Origin: Gloeobacter kilaueensis JS1 | Lineage (GTDB): Bacteria > Cyanobacteriota > Cyanobacteriia > Gloeobacterales > Gloeobacteraceae | Direction: 5' to 3' | DNA length: 64,000 nt | Assembly: GCF_000484535.1 (NCBI RefSeq) | Contig: NC_022600.1 | Location: forward strand, 1,674,001-1,738,000 | In this document: one piece after another, positions 46,780 to 55,481 of the stretch | How positions within the stretch are numbered: position 1 is the stretch's first letter | Layout of the letters: every line of letters begins with the position of its first letter | Notes under the pieces: model-generated | What the model was told of the DNA's origin: nothing | What the model saw: only the letters and a program-made list of their open reading frames with translations | The model's database searches: none | Translations under genes and position numbers: made by a program

Positions 46780-47049
46780 CCCTCACCCCCCGGCCCCCTG
46801 TCCCACAGGGATCTTTTCCCCTCACCCCCCGGCCCCCTCTCCCACAAGGGGCGAGGGGGAGAAGTAGTTGTCTTGAGGAAAGCCCGCGTCCCTGCGGACA
46901 AAATCCTCGCCGCCCCACCGAGCCGCCACAGACTCGGCGTCGGGGGGGAGGGTGAGGGGGCCACGGGTGTCCCCCTCACGCGGGGCGGGGGGTTTGGGGG
47001 GAGGGCGCGAAGGGCCCCTCCCCCCGATGGCTTTTGTTTCCTCAAGACA
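46780..47049. repeat. Cluster of GC-rich palindromic repeats, including a 181-bp unit with 13-bp terminal inverted repeats
   Basis: Starts with two direct copies of CCTCACCCCCCGGCCCCCT-type sequence (about 46781-46862). Next is a unit bounded by TGTCTTGAGGAAA (46869-46881) and its exact reverse complement TTTCCTCAAGACA (47037-47049). Inside are several further hairpins, such as GTGAGGGGG...CCCCCTCAC near 46961. The copy at 26646-26690 belongs to the same family as the 5' part. No coding frame is supported. Confidence 0.75.
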
Positions 47050-47176
47050 GCTCACCCCAAAGACCCCCCGATGGTTTTGTCTCCCAATTCAAAACACCCA
47101 CCAAAAAAACCGCCAGATTGTCGCCGCAGACGTCCCGTACCAACTGGCTAAAAATTGGTTTTATCAGGTCAGGGGC

Positions 47177-48664
47177 TTATTCTGGCCTCAAAGTCGGAAA
47201 GGCGATCACATCGCGGATGCTGGGGCTGCCCGTAAGGAGCATGACCAGTCGGTCGATGCCGATGCCGACGCCGCCGGTGGGCGGCAGGCCGTGCTCGATG
47301 GCCGTCAAAAAGTCCTCATCAAAAGGATGGGTCTCGGTGGCTCCGGCGGCTTTGGCCTTTGCCTGGGCCTCGAAGCGCTCGCGCTGGTCTACCGGGTCGT
47401 TGAGTTCGGAGAAGCCATCGGCGGTTTCGCGGCCATTGATATAAAGCTCAAAGCGCTCGACCATGCCCTTGAGGGTGCGGTGGGACTTGGCCAGGGGCGA
47501 AATTTCGATCGGGTAGTCGAGAACAAAGGTGGGCTGGATCAAGGTCGGCTCGCACCGGTGCTCGAAGACGTGGTAGAGAATTTCACCGACGGAGAGGGAG
47601 GGGCCGGGCAGGTCGAGGCCGAGGCTCAGAGCCTTGGCGGCAGCATCGGCAGGATCGCTTATTTGATCGAAGGCGATACCGGTCACCTCCTTGACCAAAT
47701 CGAACATTGTGATCCGCCGGAAGGGTTGAGCCAGATCGATGACGATCTCGGCTTCGGGTTGGAGCTGGGTGGTGCCCAGAACCTGCCGGGCGACGGTGCG
47801 CAGCAGCTCCTCGACGAGGTCCATGATGTCGTGGTAGTCGGCGTAGGCTTGATACAGCTCGACCGTTGTGAATTCCGGGTTGTGGCGGGTGGAGATGCCC
47901 TCGTTTCTGAAGATCCGGCCCAGTTCGTAGACGCGCTCGAAGCCACCCACGACCAGGCGCTTCAGGTGCAGCTCGGTGGCGATGCGCAGATAAAGATCCA
48001 GACCCAGGGCGTTGTGGTGGGTGGTGAAGGGCCGGGCCGCCGCGCCGCCCGCTTCGGTCTGCAGAACCGGCGTCTCAAATTCGAGAAAGCCCCGCTCGTC
48101 TAAATAGTGGCGGATGGCCCGAACGATGAGGGCGCGCCGCATGAGAGTCTCGCGCACCTCCGGATTGGCGATGAGGTCGAGGTAGCGCTGGCGGTGGCGC
48201 TGCTGGACGTCCTTGAAGCCGTAGTACTCAGAAGGGAGGGGGAGGATGGACTTGGTGAGCAGTTCGTACTCGTGAACGTAAACCGAAAGTTCGCCCTTCT
48301 CGGTGCGGCGGATCGTACCGCGCACGCCGATAAAGTCGCCCGCGTCGGTGAGCTTGTCGAGCCACTTGAAGGCGTCAGCGCCCATCGTCTCGCGGATGCG
48401 CCGCTTGTCAAAGTACAGCTGGATGCTGCCGGAATCGTCGCGGATCGTAAAGAAAATCAGACCCCCGGCGATGCGGCGCGAGAGGATGCGTCCGGCGACG
48501 GCGACGCTATCTTCAACCTGCTGGCCGTTTTCGAGGTCTCGATATTTTTGCTGGAGATGGGCAGCAAGATCGGTACGCTCGAAGCGGTAGGGGTAGGGGT
48601 TGATGTTGTGAATGCGCCATTGCTCGGCCTTTTCAAGGCGAGTGTTGCGCAAATTCTCTTCCAT
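47177..48664 (-). CDS. lysS: Lysine--tRNA ligase (class II)
   Basis: A 495-residue class II aminoacyl-tRNA synthetase charging tRNA-Lys. An N-terminal OB-fold domain ([20 protein letters not shown]) binds the anticodon. Motif 2 is [19 protein letters not shown] and motif 3 is [20 protein letters not shown]. Start at 48664 ([17 protein letters not shown]), with GGAGAGAG before it; an ATG ten codons upstream is less likely. The gene lies 96 bp downstream of chlD on the same strand but has no evident link to it. Confidence 0.96.
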   Translation of the reverse strand: MEENLRNTRLEKAEQWRIHNINPYPYRFERTDLAAHLQQKYRDLENGQQVEDSVAVAGRILSRRIAGGLIFFTIRDDSGSIQLYFDKRRIRETMGADAFKWLDKLTDAGDFIGVRGTIRRTEKGELSVYVHEYELLTKSILPLPSEYYGFKDVQQRHRQRYLDLIANPEVRETLMRRALIVRAIRHYLDERGFLEFETPVLQTEAGGAAARPFTTHHNALGLDLYLRIATELHLKRLVVGGFERVYELGRIFRNEGISTRHNPEFTTVELYQAYADYHDIMDLVEELLRTVARQVLGTTQLQPEAEIVIDLAQPFRRITMFDLVKEVTGIAFDQISDPADAAAKALSLGLDLPGPSLSVGEILYHVFEHRCEPTLIQPTFVLDYPIEISPLAKSHRTLKGMVERFELYINGRETADGFSELNDPVDQRERFEAQAKAKAAGATETHPFDEDFLTAIEHGLPPTGGVGIGIDRLVMLLTGSPSIRDVIAFPTLRPE

Positions 48665-48691
48665 GCGGCTCTCTCCAGCTATCCAGAGACT

Positions 48692-48764
48692 CATCGTAGC
48701 GGATGGCGCGGACGGTTTCAGGCTGTCCGAAGACGCATCGTAGCGAATGGCGCGGCAGTTTCAG
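48692..48764. repeat. Pair of 30-bp direct repeats at the chlD/lysS boundary
   Basis: CATCGTAGCGGATGGCGCGG at 48692 and CATCGTAGCGAATGGCGCGG at 48736 begin two near-identical units ending in GTTTCAGG, about 44 bp apart. The second covers the chlD stop codon. It looks like a small tandem duplication of the gene end. Confidence 0.65.
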
Positions 48765-50749
48765 GTACGCAGGTCGGCGATCGCCTCGCGGGTCGCTCCG
48801 GCAATCGCCTGGTCGCTGGCCCTGGGCAGATAAAAGTAGCGCCCGCCCGCCTGGGTAGCGAGTTCTCTGGCAAAACCGGTGGAGACAAAGCGGTTCTCGG
48901 TGTCGATGATGAGCAGCTTGAAGCCGAGGGCACGGATGCGGCCGGCGATGGCGAGCAGTTCGGCTTTGATGTCGGGTTTTTCTTCGCCGGGTGCTTCGCC
49001 CAGCGAGCGGCTGAGGGGAATGTTGCCCCGACCGTCGGTAATTGCGACGATGATCACCTGGCCGATGTCGCCGGTGCTCTGGGCGTTGAGGCCCAGGTGA
49101 ATTGCCTGGCTCAGGGCGTGGGCGAGGGGTGAACCGCCGCCGCAGGGCAGGGCATCGAGGCGGCGGCGGGCCTGGGCGATCGAGCGGGTGGGCGGCAGCA
49201 GCACTTCGGCTTTTTCGCCCCGAAAGGGCACCAGGGCCACCTTGTCGCGATTCTGGTATGCCTCGGTGAGCAGCCGCAGGACAGCGCCCTTGGCCGAGCG
49301 CATCCGGTTGAGAGCCATCGAACCTGAGGCATCGACGACGAAGGTGATGAGCGCCCCGGCCTTGCGCACCAGGCGCTTGGCGCGGAGGTCCGCCGCCTCG
49401 ACGATCACAGGACGATGGGGGTTGCGCGCCCGGCGGGCTTTTTGGTGGGGCGCGGCGGCCCGCAGGGTGGCATCGACGGCGATCCGGTTTATCCGGCCTC
49501 GGGGCAGCATCGGCTTGACGTAGCGCCCCCGCACATCGGAGTAGATTTTGGTGCGCGCTCCGGACTTGCTCCTGCGCCGCAGCGTCTGGGCAAAGGCGAG
49601 CAGGTGCGGATCGAGGATCACCCCTTCCGGGTCAAAGACGAATTCTTCGGGCAGGCTGGGGGGTGCCTGCTCCTGCTGTTCGTCGTTTTCGGTCTGGGGG
49701 TTGTCCTGGGGAGTGTCGTCCGGCTCGTCGTTCTCGGGAGGCGGAGGCGGTGGGGGCGGCGGGGGCGGGGGTTCCTCCGACTGGATCACCGTCGCACGGG
49801 GAATAATCACCAGCTCCACCGCCCGGCGCAGATCCTCGGCGCTCACGCGGGTGCGGCCATCGAGGGCGCAGTGGACGCGGGCGGCCCGCTCAGCAAAGAT
49901 TTCGGCCCGATGGCCTTCGACCGCACCGCGCAGGGCTTCTTCGACCAGGTAGGCAACCTGCTCCGGCTCGATCGTCACCTCCGGCAACCGCTCGCGGGCA
50001 AGGACAATCTGGGTCTGCAGTTCGTCCAGTTCGGCCCGGTAGTGCGCCAAAAAATCCGCTGGATCGCGGGCGTACTGCTGGGCGGACTGGACCACCGCCA
50101 GCCGCTCCTCCAGACTGAGTTGCGCCTCCGCACTCAAACAAATGGCGATCCGATCGAGCAGGTGCTCGCGCAGTTCGCCCTCCTCAGGATTGTAGGTAGC
50201 AAGCAGCACCGGGCGGCTGGTGTGCTCGAAGCTCAGTCCCTCGCGCTCGATGCGGTTGATCCCCTCGCTCAAGGTTGTGAGGAGCAAATTGGCGATCTGG
50301 CTGTCGAGCAGGTTGATCTCGTCGATATAAAGAATGCCCCGGTTCGCCTCGGCCAGTAGCCCCGGCTGGAAGACCGCCTCGCCCTGAGTGAGGGACTTTT
50401 CGAGATCGACGGTGCCCAGTACCCGGTCTTCGGTCGCCCCGAGCGGCACCTGTACGAAGGGCACTGGCCGCATCCGGCGCTCGGGAAGGTGACTTGTATA
50501 GAGGCGGCGGCACTGGTCGCACCAGCGGTCGGGATCTTCTGGGTCGTCGTTGGCTGGACAACCGGCAATCACCTCGATGGGCGGCAACAGGGCGTGAATG
50601 CCGCGCGCCATCACCGATTTGGCGGTGCCGCGCCTGCCGCCGATGGCGACGCCGCCCAGGTGCGGGTCGGTCACAGCGAGCAGCAGCGCCAGTTTGATCG
50701 CCTCCTGGGCGACGACAGCGGTGATCGGAAAGGGAGTGGGACCGTTCAT
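48761..50749 (-). CDS. chlD: Magnesium chelatase subunit D
   Basis: A 662-residue ChlD. It inserts Mg into protoporphyrin IX together with ChlI and ChlH, the first dedicated step to chlorophyll. The N-terminal AAA+ domain has a degenerate P-loop (GGRRGTAKS, residues 37-45) and Walker [13 protein letters not shown] 12-Pro stretch then an acidic Glu/Asp linker (residues 325-360) joins the C-terminal integrin-I-like domain with MIDAS motif [20 protein letters not shown]. Length is typical. The ATG overlaps the upstream nudix stop by four bases, so the genes are coupled. Confidence 0.96.
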   Translation of the reverse strand: MNGPTPFPITAVVAQEAIKLALLLAVTDPHLGGVAIGGRRGTAKSVMARGIHALLPPIEVIAGCPANDDPEDPDRWCDQCRRLYTSHLPERRMRPVPFVQVPLGATEDRVLGTVDLEKSLTQGEAVFQPGLLAEANRGILYIDEINLLDSQIANLLLTTLSEGINRIEREGLSFEHTSRPVLLATYNPEEGELREHLLDRIAICLSAEAQLSLEERLAVVQSAQQYARDPADFLAHYRAELDELQTQIVLARERLPEVTIEPEQVAYLVEEALRGAVEGHRAEIFAERAARVHCALDGRTRVSAEDLRRAVELVIIPRATVIQSEEPPPPPPPPPPPPENDEPDDTPQDNPQTENDEQQEQAPPSLPEEFVFDPEGVILDPHLLAFAQTLRRRSKSGARTKIYSDVRGRYVKPMLPRGRINRIAVDATLRAAAPHQKARRARNPHRPVIVEAADLRAKRLVRKAGALITFVVDASGSMALNRMRSAKGAVLRLLTEAYQNRDKVALVPFRGEKAEVLLPPTRSIAQARRRLDALPCGGGSPLAHALSQAIHLGLNAQSTGDIGQVIIVAITDGRGNIPLSRSLGEAPGEEKPDIKAELLAIAGRIRALGFKLLIIDTENRFVSTGFARELATQAGGRYFYLPRASDQAIAGATREAIADLRT

Positions 50750-51207
50750 GGACAGCTCAGACGCCTTTGAACGAGTGGGATGAGCGGGGCATTCGCCTCC
50801 GGAAAGGCGTAATCGCCCAGTTGCTCCGGCAAGACCCAGGCAACGGCGTCGCAGGCGAGTGCCTGGGCCTCGTCGCTTTCACTCTCGCACAAAAAAACCT
50901 GCAGGCGGACGCTGAAGGTAGCGTAGGCGTGATCGAGGGTCGCCAGATGTTCGATGACCCGCACCGCAAGGCCCACCTCCTCCGCCACTTCCCGCCGCAC
51001 GCACGCCGCCGCACTCTCGCCGGGGGCAAGCTTGCCCCCTGGAAATTCCCACAGCCCACCCATCACTCCACCGGGGCGACGGCGGTCGATAAGCACCCTG
51101 CCGCCAAAGCAGACGACGGCAATCGCAATCTCCTGAAGGGGCGCAGCGGCGCTCAAGGCGGAGATGGGGCGGCGGTGGAGGTGTCGCACTCTGAGGCTAC
51201 CGGGCAC
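50746..51207 (-). CDS. Nudix hydrolase (MutT-like)
   Basis: A 153-residue nudix protein that probably hydrolyses oxidised or other nucleotide diphosphates (8-oxo-dGTP in the MutT type). The nudix box is complete: [20 protein letters not shown] then EVGL, matching GX5EX7REUXEEXGU. The preceding strand reads [20 protein letters not shown]. The ATG at 51207 overlaps the upstream gene by about 55 bp; an in-frame TTG at 51156 that overlaps that gene's stop (TTGA) is a plausible alternative start. The stop overlaps the chlD start (ATGA). Confidence 0.88.
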   Translation of the reverse strand: MPGSLRVRHLHRRPISALSAAAPLQEIAIAVVCFGGRVLIDRRRPGGVMGGLWEFPGGKLAPGESAAACVRREVAEEVGLAVRVIEHLATLDHAYATFSVRLQVFLCESESDEAQALACDAVAWVLPEQLGDYAFPEANAPLIPLVQRRLSCP

Positions 51208-51524
51208 AGGTAGCAGGCAGGCGGACCCAGCGCACCGACCACCGGCACCGGAATCGGTTCGCGGCAGGTGACACAGTAGTCCATTTCAAACTTTGCGTGA
51301 CTCAACTCGGCAAAAGCAAAACCATCTTCTTCGATGTAGTAACGAAAAAAATGACCGCTCGACAGCAGCTTTTCGATGAAGTCGTTGAAGGCTTCTGAGT
51401 AGTTGCCCCGACCGTCGTATACCCGCCCGCAAAAAACAACGCTCTCGCCCTTTTCGCCCATCAGGCGGCGGCCCTTGTTGACATGGTGGGCAATGTAGTG
51501 TTTGATGTCGTAAAAATTTGCCAT
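51153..51524 (-). CDS. Small CxxC-containing protein of unknown function
   Basis: A 123-residue soluble protein starting MANFYDIKHYIAHHVNKGRR, with GGGAGGGC a few bases before the ATG. The C-terminal part has two cysteine pairs (YCVTCREPIPVPV and [11 protein letters not shown]), the look of a small zinc ribbon. The rest is helical. No recognised family. It lies at the head of the nudix-chlD unit and overlaps the nudix start, so coregulation is likely. A DNA- or RNA-binding regulator is possible but not shown. Confidence 0.6.
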   Translation of the reverse strand: MANFYDIKHYIAHHVNKGRRLMGEKGESVVFCGRVYDGRGNYSEAFNDFIEKLLSSGHFFRYYIEEDGFAFAELSHAKFEMDYCVTCREPIPVPVVGALGPPACYLCPVASECDTSTAAPSPP

Positions 51525-51956
51525 TTTGCCCTCCCAATAGCCCGCTGAGCGCGATCCCATCAAGGTTGGCCAATAAGCTTAACCCCTGGCCACTGCCAGG
51601 ATCCGAGTTTTTCTAAAATTTTTTCTGAACAAAGAAATGTTCACAGATCATCGAGAATACGCAGAGAAACTTTGATGAGATAAAAGCGGCCCCTCATCAA
51701 AAACTCGATAAAGTTCTTTCTAAAGACGGAGGCCAGATTGGTGTAGCAGTGCCCATGTTCCAGTAGCGAAGGGAGCAGAAGGGTGAATGGAAGAAAAGCT
51801 TATAGAAGATCCTTTTTAGCTCAAAGGCGATCAATCCTGGAAGCGGGGCAAAAGTTCCCGCGCCTGCACTGCAGTGGGATCATTTGTGCCTTTATCCCGG
51901 CAGGGTTTGTCACTTGTCTGCGCTCGCCGCTGCGCTAGAAATACCAGGGTCTGATC
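51525..51956. promoter_or_regulatory. 432-bp regulatory region upstream of a TetR gene, with a 9-bp inverted repeat
   Basis: TTTGATGAG (51671-51679) and CTCATCAAA (51693-51701) form a perfect 9-bp inverted repeat with a 13-nt loop. It lies about 255 bp before the TetR start and could be an operator or a stem-loop. No gene or RNA gene could be recognised in the rest of the interval. Confidence 0.45.
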
Positions 51957-52583
51957 ATGGAATCGCTCAAAGGTTCTTCAGGACAAAAAAACCAGGCGGA
52001 CAACCGCCGCAAAATTCTCGACGCTTCGCTGCAGCTGTTTGCCGAGCACGGCTACGGCGGCACACCCACCAGTCAGATTGCCCAGCAGGCGGGCATTTCT
52101 GAGGGAACGATCTTCCGGTACTTTCCCGGCAAAAAAGACATTCTGGCGGAGCTGGTGACCGCCGGCTGGGTGACGATCCTCACCGACTTGCTCAACGAGC
52201 TGAGCATGATGGCCGATTACACCGACGTCGAGTCGGTGCTGCGCAGCCGGATGCGCTCGCTTGAGAACAACACGAATTTGATGAAAGTTTGTTTTTACGA
52301 GGCCCAGCACTTTCCAGAACTGCGCGAACAGGTCTACAGCGACGTGATCGTGCGGGTTCTATCCGTAGCGGAGGCGTTCTTTCAGACGGCGATCGACCGG
52401 GGAGTGTACCGCAAGATGAATCCCAAGACCGTCGCCAAGATCTTTTTGGGGATGTTCATGGTCGCCGGCTTTGGACCCCAGACGATGGGCGGTGCTGCCG
52501 AGGGTCCGCAGGCTCTCGACGAGGACGAGATGGTGCGCGGCATCAGCGATATTTTTCTAAACGGTGTGCTCGCCGCCACCTAA
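51957..52583 (+). CDS. TetR/AcrR-family transcriptional regulator
   Basis: A 208-residue repressor. The N-terminal DNA-binding domain (residues 15-65) reads RRKILDASLQLFAEHGYGGT, SQIAQQAGISEGTIFRYFPG then KKDILAELV, a textbook TetR HTH. The C-terminal ligand pocket is helical and diverged (LMKVCFYEAQHFPELREQ, FLGMFMVAGFGPQTMG). The target operon is not identified; the convergent neighbour codes a membrane protein. TetR genes commonly autoregulate, which fits the inverted repeat upstream. The stop overlaps the convergent gene by four bases. Confidence 0.92.
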   Translation: MESLKGSSGQKNQADNRRKILDASLQLFAEHGYGGTPTSQIAQQAGISEGTIFRYFPGKKDILAELVTAGWVTILTDLLNELSMMADYTDVESVLRSRMRSLENNTNLMKVCFYEAQHFPELREQVYSDVIVRVLSVAEAFFQTAIDRGVYRKMNPKTVAKIFLGMFMVAGFGPQTMGGAAEGPQALDEDEMVRGISDIFLNGVLAAT

Positions 52584-53152
52584 CCCACCCCGCCCCAGTC
52601 CCTGGAAGAAAGACCGGAGGCGAGCCGCCCGCTCAGCGTCCAGAGCCGTTCGCCGAGCAGGCAGAGCGTGGCGGCAATAAGGGGGCTCATCAGAAGCATC
52701 AGCGGAAAAGTAGAGGGAGTCTGGCCCGTCCAGTGGTAGATGCTCCAGTGGGTGAGCAGCCCGGCGGTCGGGGCATTGGTGAAGATCAAGCAGACCCCGG
52801 CGACGTAGGCGATCTGGCCCAGGGTGAGGGCGAGGATGAGCAGGCGCACAGCCGCCACCTCGCAGGTAAGGGAGCGGGGCCGGGCCGGTAGGCGCAGAGC
52901 GGTCGGGGTATTGCGGGAGGGCCGCAGTTGCACCGGCGGCTGGGGACGGCTCAGCCCAAAAGGATCGCTGTAGCCAAATAGCGAGCGCGATCCTGGACGG
53001 TAGACCTCCGGAGGAATCGGTACTTCAAGGTAGCCCCCCGGCGGCCAGGCCACCCAGAAAAGTCCCTCGCGGCGCGGCTGGGTCCAGCCGTGGCGTTCGC
53101 ACCACAACTCGACGCGGCGTCCTTGCACCCGATCACTGTCTTTGTCGTTCAT
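52580..53152 (-). CDS. Membrane protein of unknown function
   Basis: A 190-residue protein. The soluble N-terminus (MNDKDSDRVQGRRVELWCER, then GLFWVAWPPGGYLEVPIPPE) is followed by three hydrophobic segments. These are AAVRLLILALTLGQIAYVAG (about residue 105-125), LLTHWSIYHW nearby, and LMLLMSPLIAATLCLLGERL (about 155-175). No family recognised. The start at 53152 was taken because the upstream extension (MDYRPALRS) would overlap the obgE promoter. Divergent from obgE and convergent with the TetR gene. Confidence 0.6.
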   Translation of the reverse strand: MNDKDSDRVQGRRVELWCERHGWTQPRREGLFWVAWPPGGYLEVPIPPEVYRPGSRSLFGYSDPFGLSRPQPPVQLRPSRNTPTALRLPARPRSLTCEVAAVRLLILALTLGQIAYVAGVCLIFTNAPTAGLLTHWSIYHWTGQTPSTFPLMLLMSPLIAATLCLLGERLWTLSGRLASGLSSRDWGGVG

Positions 53153-53260
53153 CGACCTCAAGGCAGGGCGGTAGTCCACACATTATAAATGTCCGCCCAG
53201 CCGGGAGCAGCAGGGGCTGAAACGAATCGCTACGATGGGATCGAGCCAGAAACAGAAGCG

Positions 53261-54268
53261 ATGCAATTTATCGATCGAGCCGAAATTCAGGTAGAAGGCG
53301 GCAGAGGCGGCGACGGCATGGTAGCCTACCGGCGCGAGAAGTACGTCCCTGCCGGTGGCCCGGCGGGGGGCGACGGCGGCAGGGGCGGCGCGGTGGTGCT
53401 GGTGGCCACCGAGAATCTGCAGACGCTGCTCGATTTTAAGTACCGCCATTTATTCAAAGCCGACGATGGCGGCAAAGGCGGTCCAAAAAATAAAACCGGT
53501 GCCCAGGGAGCAGACCTCCAGATCGCCGTGCCCGCCGGGACAGTTGTGCAGGATCAGGACACCGGAACGATCCTGGGCGATCTGACCCGTGCAGACGAGC
53601 GGCTGGTGGTGGCGGTGGGCGGCAGAGGCGGCCACGGCAACACCCACTTTGCGAGCAACCAGAACCGCGCCCCAGATTTTGCCACCGAGGGACGGCTGGG
53701 CCAGCAGCGCACCCTGCTTCTAGAATTAAAGCTCCTGGCCGAAGTCGGGATCATCGGGCTGCCGAACGCCGGAAAATCGACGCTGATCTCGGTGCTCTCG
53801 GCGGCCAGGCCGCGCATCGCCGACTATCCGTTTACGACCCTGGTGCCCAATCTCGGCGTGGTGCGGCGGCCTACCGGCGACGGCGTCGTCTTCGCCGACA
53901 TTCCGGGCCTCATCGAAGGAGCGCACCAGGGCGTTGGCCTTGGCCACGAATTTTTGCGCCACATCGAGCGTACGCGGGTGCTCATCCACCTGGTCGCCCT
54001 CGATCGGCCCGATCCGCTCGCCGACTACTGCACCGTCAGGGCTGAACTGGAGCGCTATGGCCGTGGGCTCACCGCCAAACCCCAGATCCTCGCCCTCAGC
54101 AAAGCCGACCTCTGCCCGCCCGATGCTGCCGGCGACTGGCAGTCCCGGCTCGCCGAGTTGACCCAGAGTCCGGTCATCGTTCTTTCGGCGGCAGCCCACG
54201 CCAACCTCGATCTGCTGCTCGGTCGGGTCTGGGGGCTGCTCGAAGTTCCCGCAACTGTCGCCACCTGA
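53261..54268 (+). CDS. obgE: GTPase Obg/CgtA
   Basis: A 335-residue essential GTPase involved in large ribosomal subunit assembly. The N-terminal Obg domain is glycine-rich ([20 protein letters not shown] and [20 protein letters not shown]). G1 is [21 protein letters not shown]3 is [20 protein letters not shown] and G4 is SKAD. It ends soon after the G domain, without the C-terminal OCT domain of some homologs. Start at 53261 ([10 protein letters not shown]) is the standard one. The next gene begins 3 bp after its stop. Confidence 0.95.
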   Translation: MQFIDRAEIQVEGGRGGDGMVAYRREKYVPAGGPAGGDGGRGGAVVLVATENLQTLLDFKYRHLFKADDGGKGGPKNKTGAQGADLQIAVPAGTVVQDQDTGTILGDLTRADERLVVAVGGRGGHGNTHFASNQNRAPDFATEGRLGQQRTLLLELKLLAEVGIIGLPNAGKSTLISVLSAARPRIADYPFTTLVPNLGVVRRPTGDGVVFADIPGLIEGAHQGVGLGHEFLRHIERTRVLIHLVALDRPDPLADYCTVRAELERYGRGLTAKPQILALSKADLCPPDAAGDWQSRLAELTQSPVIVLSAAAHANLDLLLGRVWGLLEVPATVAT

Positions 54269-54271
54269 TTT

Positions 54272-54757
54272 ATGAAAACCCGTCGCCTGTTTGCTCTATC
54301 TGGTGCGCTCCTGCTGGGCAGCCTGACTGTCGGAGCCATCGATAAAGCCGAGGCCGCCGCCCGCGAGCGCTTCATCCGGATCATCGAGAAGCTGGAGAAG
54401 GCGCGCTTCTGCCAGAGTGGCCGCTGCCGCTACACCGACGTGCGCTTCGAGGTGCGGCCCACCGGTGTACCGGCCCAGCCCTTCAAGGGACTCATCCGCG
54501 CCGGTATCCTCCGCCCCTCCCAGGCGCTCGATCAGGCCCGCTACCAGTTCGTATTCAGCGGCGGGCGATGGCGGCTGGTAAGCGGCAGCGAGACGACCGA
54601 CGTCAACGAGGCCACCTACAGCGGTGAGCACTACGAATTCAGCAGCGCCTACGGTCGTGCCCCTATCCAGGGCAGCCTCACTTCCCCCGGCAACGACCTG
54701 GAAACCGGCTACAAGCTGCTGTACCTGAAAATTCTCAATCGCGGCGAGGAGCGCTAA
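54272..54757 (+). CDS. Exported protein of unknown function, 161 residues
   Basis: The N-terminus (MKTRRLFALSGALLLGSLTV GAIDKAEA) is a signal peptide. The mature chain has one CxxxxC-like pair (FCQSGRCRYTD) and then a beta-rich region (QFVFSGGRWRLVSGSETTDV, SGEHYEFSSAYGRAP). Nothing recognisable beyond that. It follows obgE by 3 bp on the same strand, so it is likely cotranscribed. Confidence 0.6.
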   Translation: MKTRRLFALSGALLLGSLTVGAIDKAEAAARERFIRIIEKLEKARFCQSGRCRYTDVRFEVRPTGVPAQPFKGLIRAGILRPSQALDQARYQFVFSGGRWRLVSGSETTDVNEATYSGEHYEFSSAYGRAPIQGSLTSPGNDLETGYKLLYLKILNRGEER

Positions 54758-54823
54758 AGCCGTCGGCGTTTACCAGTAGCACCCGCCGGCTTATCGACTG
54801 GTTCGTTGAGCAGGATAGACCCG

Positions 54824-55465
54824 CTAGCGGGCAGCCACCTGGCGGGCTCTGAGGCGGCCATTGAGCAGCGTGATCCGCCAGGACCACTGCTGCATCTGAC
54901 CGCGCTGCAGCGACTGCTGCAGGTCGTTTTGGAGGTCGCTTTTAAGCCGCCCGAGGGCGTCTTTGTGGTTAAAAAGTTCGCGCCAGCAGCGGTTGACCAC
55001 CTCTTCGGTGCGCAGCAGATCGAGCGGACCGGCGCTCGCCACTTTCAAAAACAGTTCCGAGCGCAACTGTTCCAGCAGGCGCTCACGCCCATCACCGGCC
55101 CGTTTGGTCTGCACCAGGTTGAACGCCTGCACCGCCAGATCGTCGAGGAGCACATCCATCGGCTCCAGGCTTTCTTTGAGCCCGGTCGCCACCAGCAGAC
55201 AGTGGCCACCGTAGCCGCTGATAAACTGCGCCAGCCCCAGCGTAAAAAGTGCATGGCCAAAAAGCGGTTGGGCTTCGGGAGTCTCCAGTTCAGAGTCGGC
55301 GAGAGTGACGACCTGCCTGGGCACCAGATAGGTCTGGCCACCCTCGACCAGGGCCAGTTGCAGTCGCTCGAAGGCAGGCAGGCGCTTCTCGGCGACCGAG
55401 AGTTTTGTCGGATAAATCAGTTCAACCGCTTCCACGATCAGGAACTTTGTCCAGAGAAACACCAA
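54824..55465 (-). CDS. Conserved hypothetical protein, 213 residues
   Basis: A soluble protein starting MVFLWTKFLIVEAVELIYPT. The middle contains GGQTYLVPRQVVTLADSELE, and a hydrophobic patch LFTLGLAQFISGYGGHCLLV; the second half is helical and basic (LRSELFLKVASAGPLDLLRT, SDLQNDLQQSLQRGQMQQWS). I do not recognise the family. It lies 16 bp after the malQ end on the same strand, so it could be transcribed with malQ. Confidence 0.55.
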   Translation of the reverse strand: MVFLWTKFLIVEAVELIYPTKLSVAEKRLPAFERLQLALVEGGQTYLVPRQVVTLADSELETPEAQPLFGHALFTLGLAQFISGYGGHCLLVATGLKESLEPMDVLLDDLAVQAFNLVQTKRAGDGRERLLEQLRSELFLKVASAGPLDLLRTEEVVNRCWRELFNHKDALGRLKSDLQNDLQQSLQRGQMQQWSWRITLLNGRLRARQVAAR

Positions 55466-55481
55466 GTTAGCACGGTCCTTC

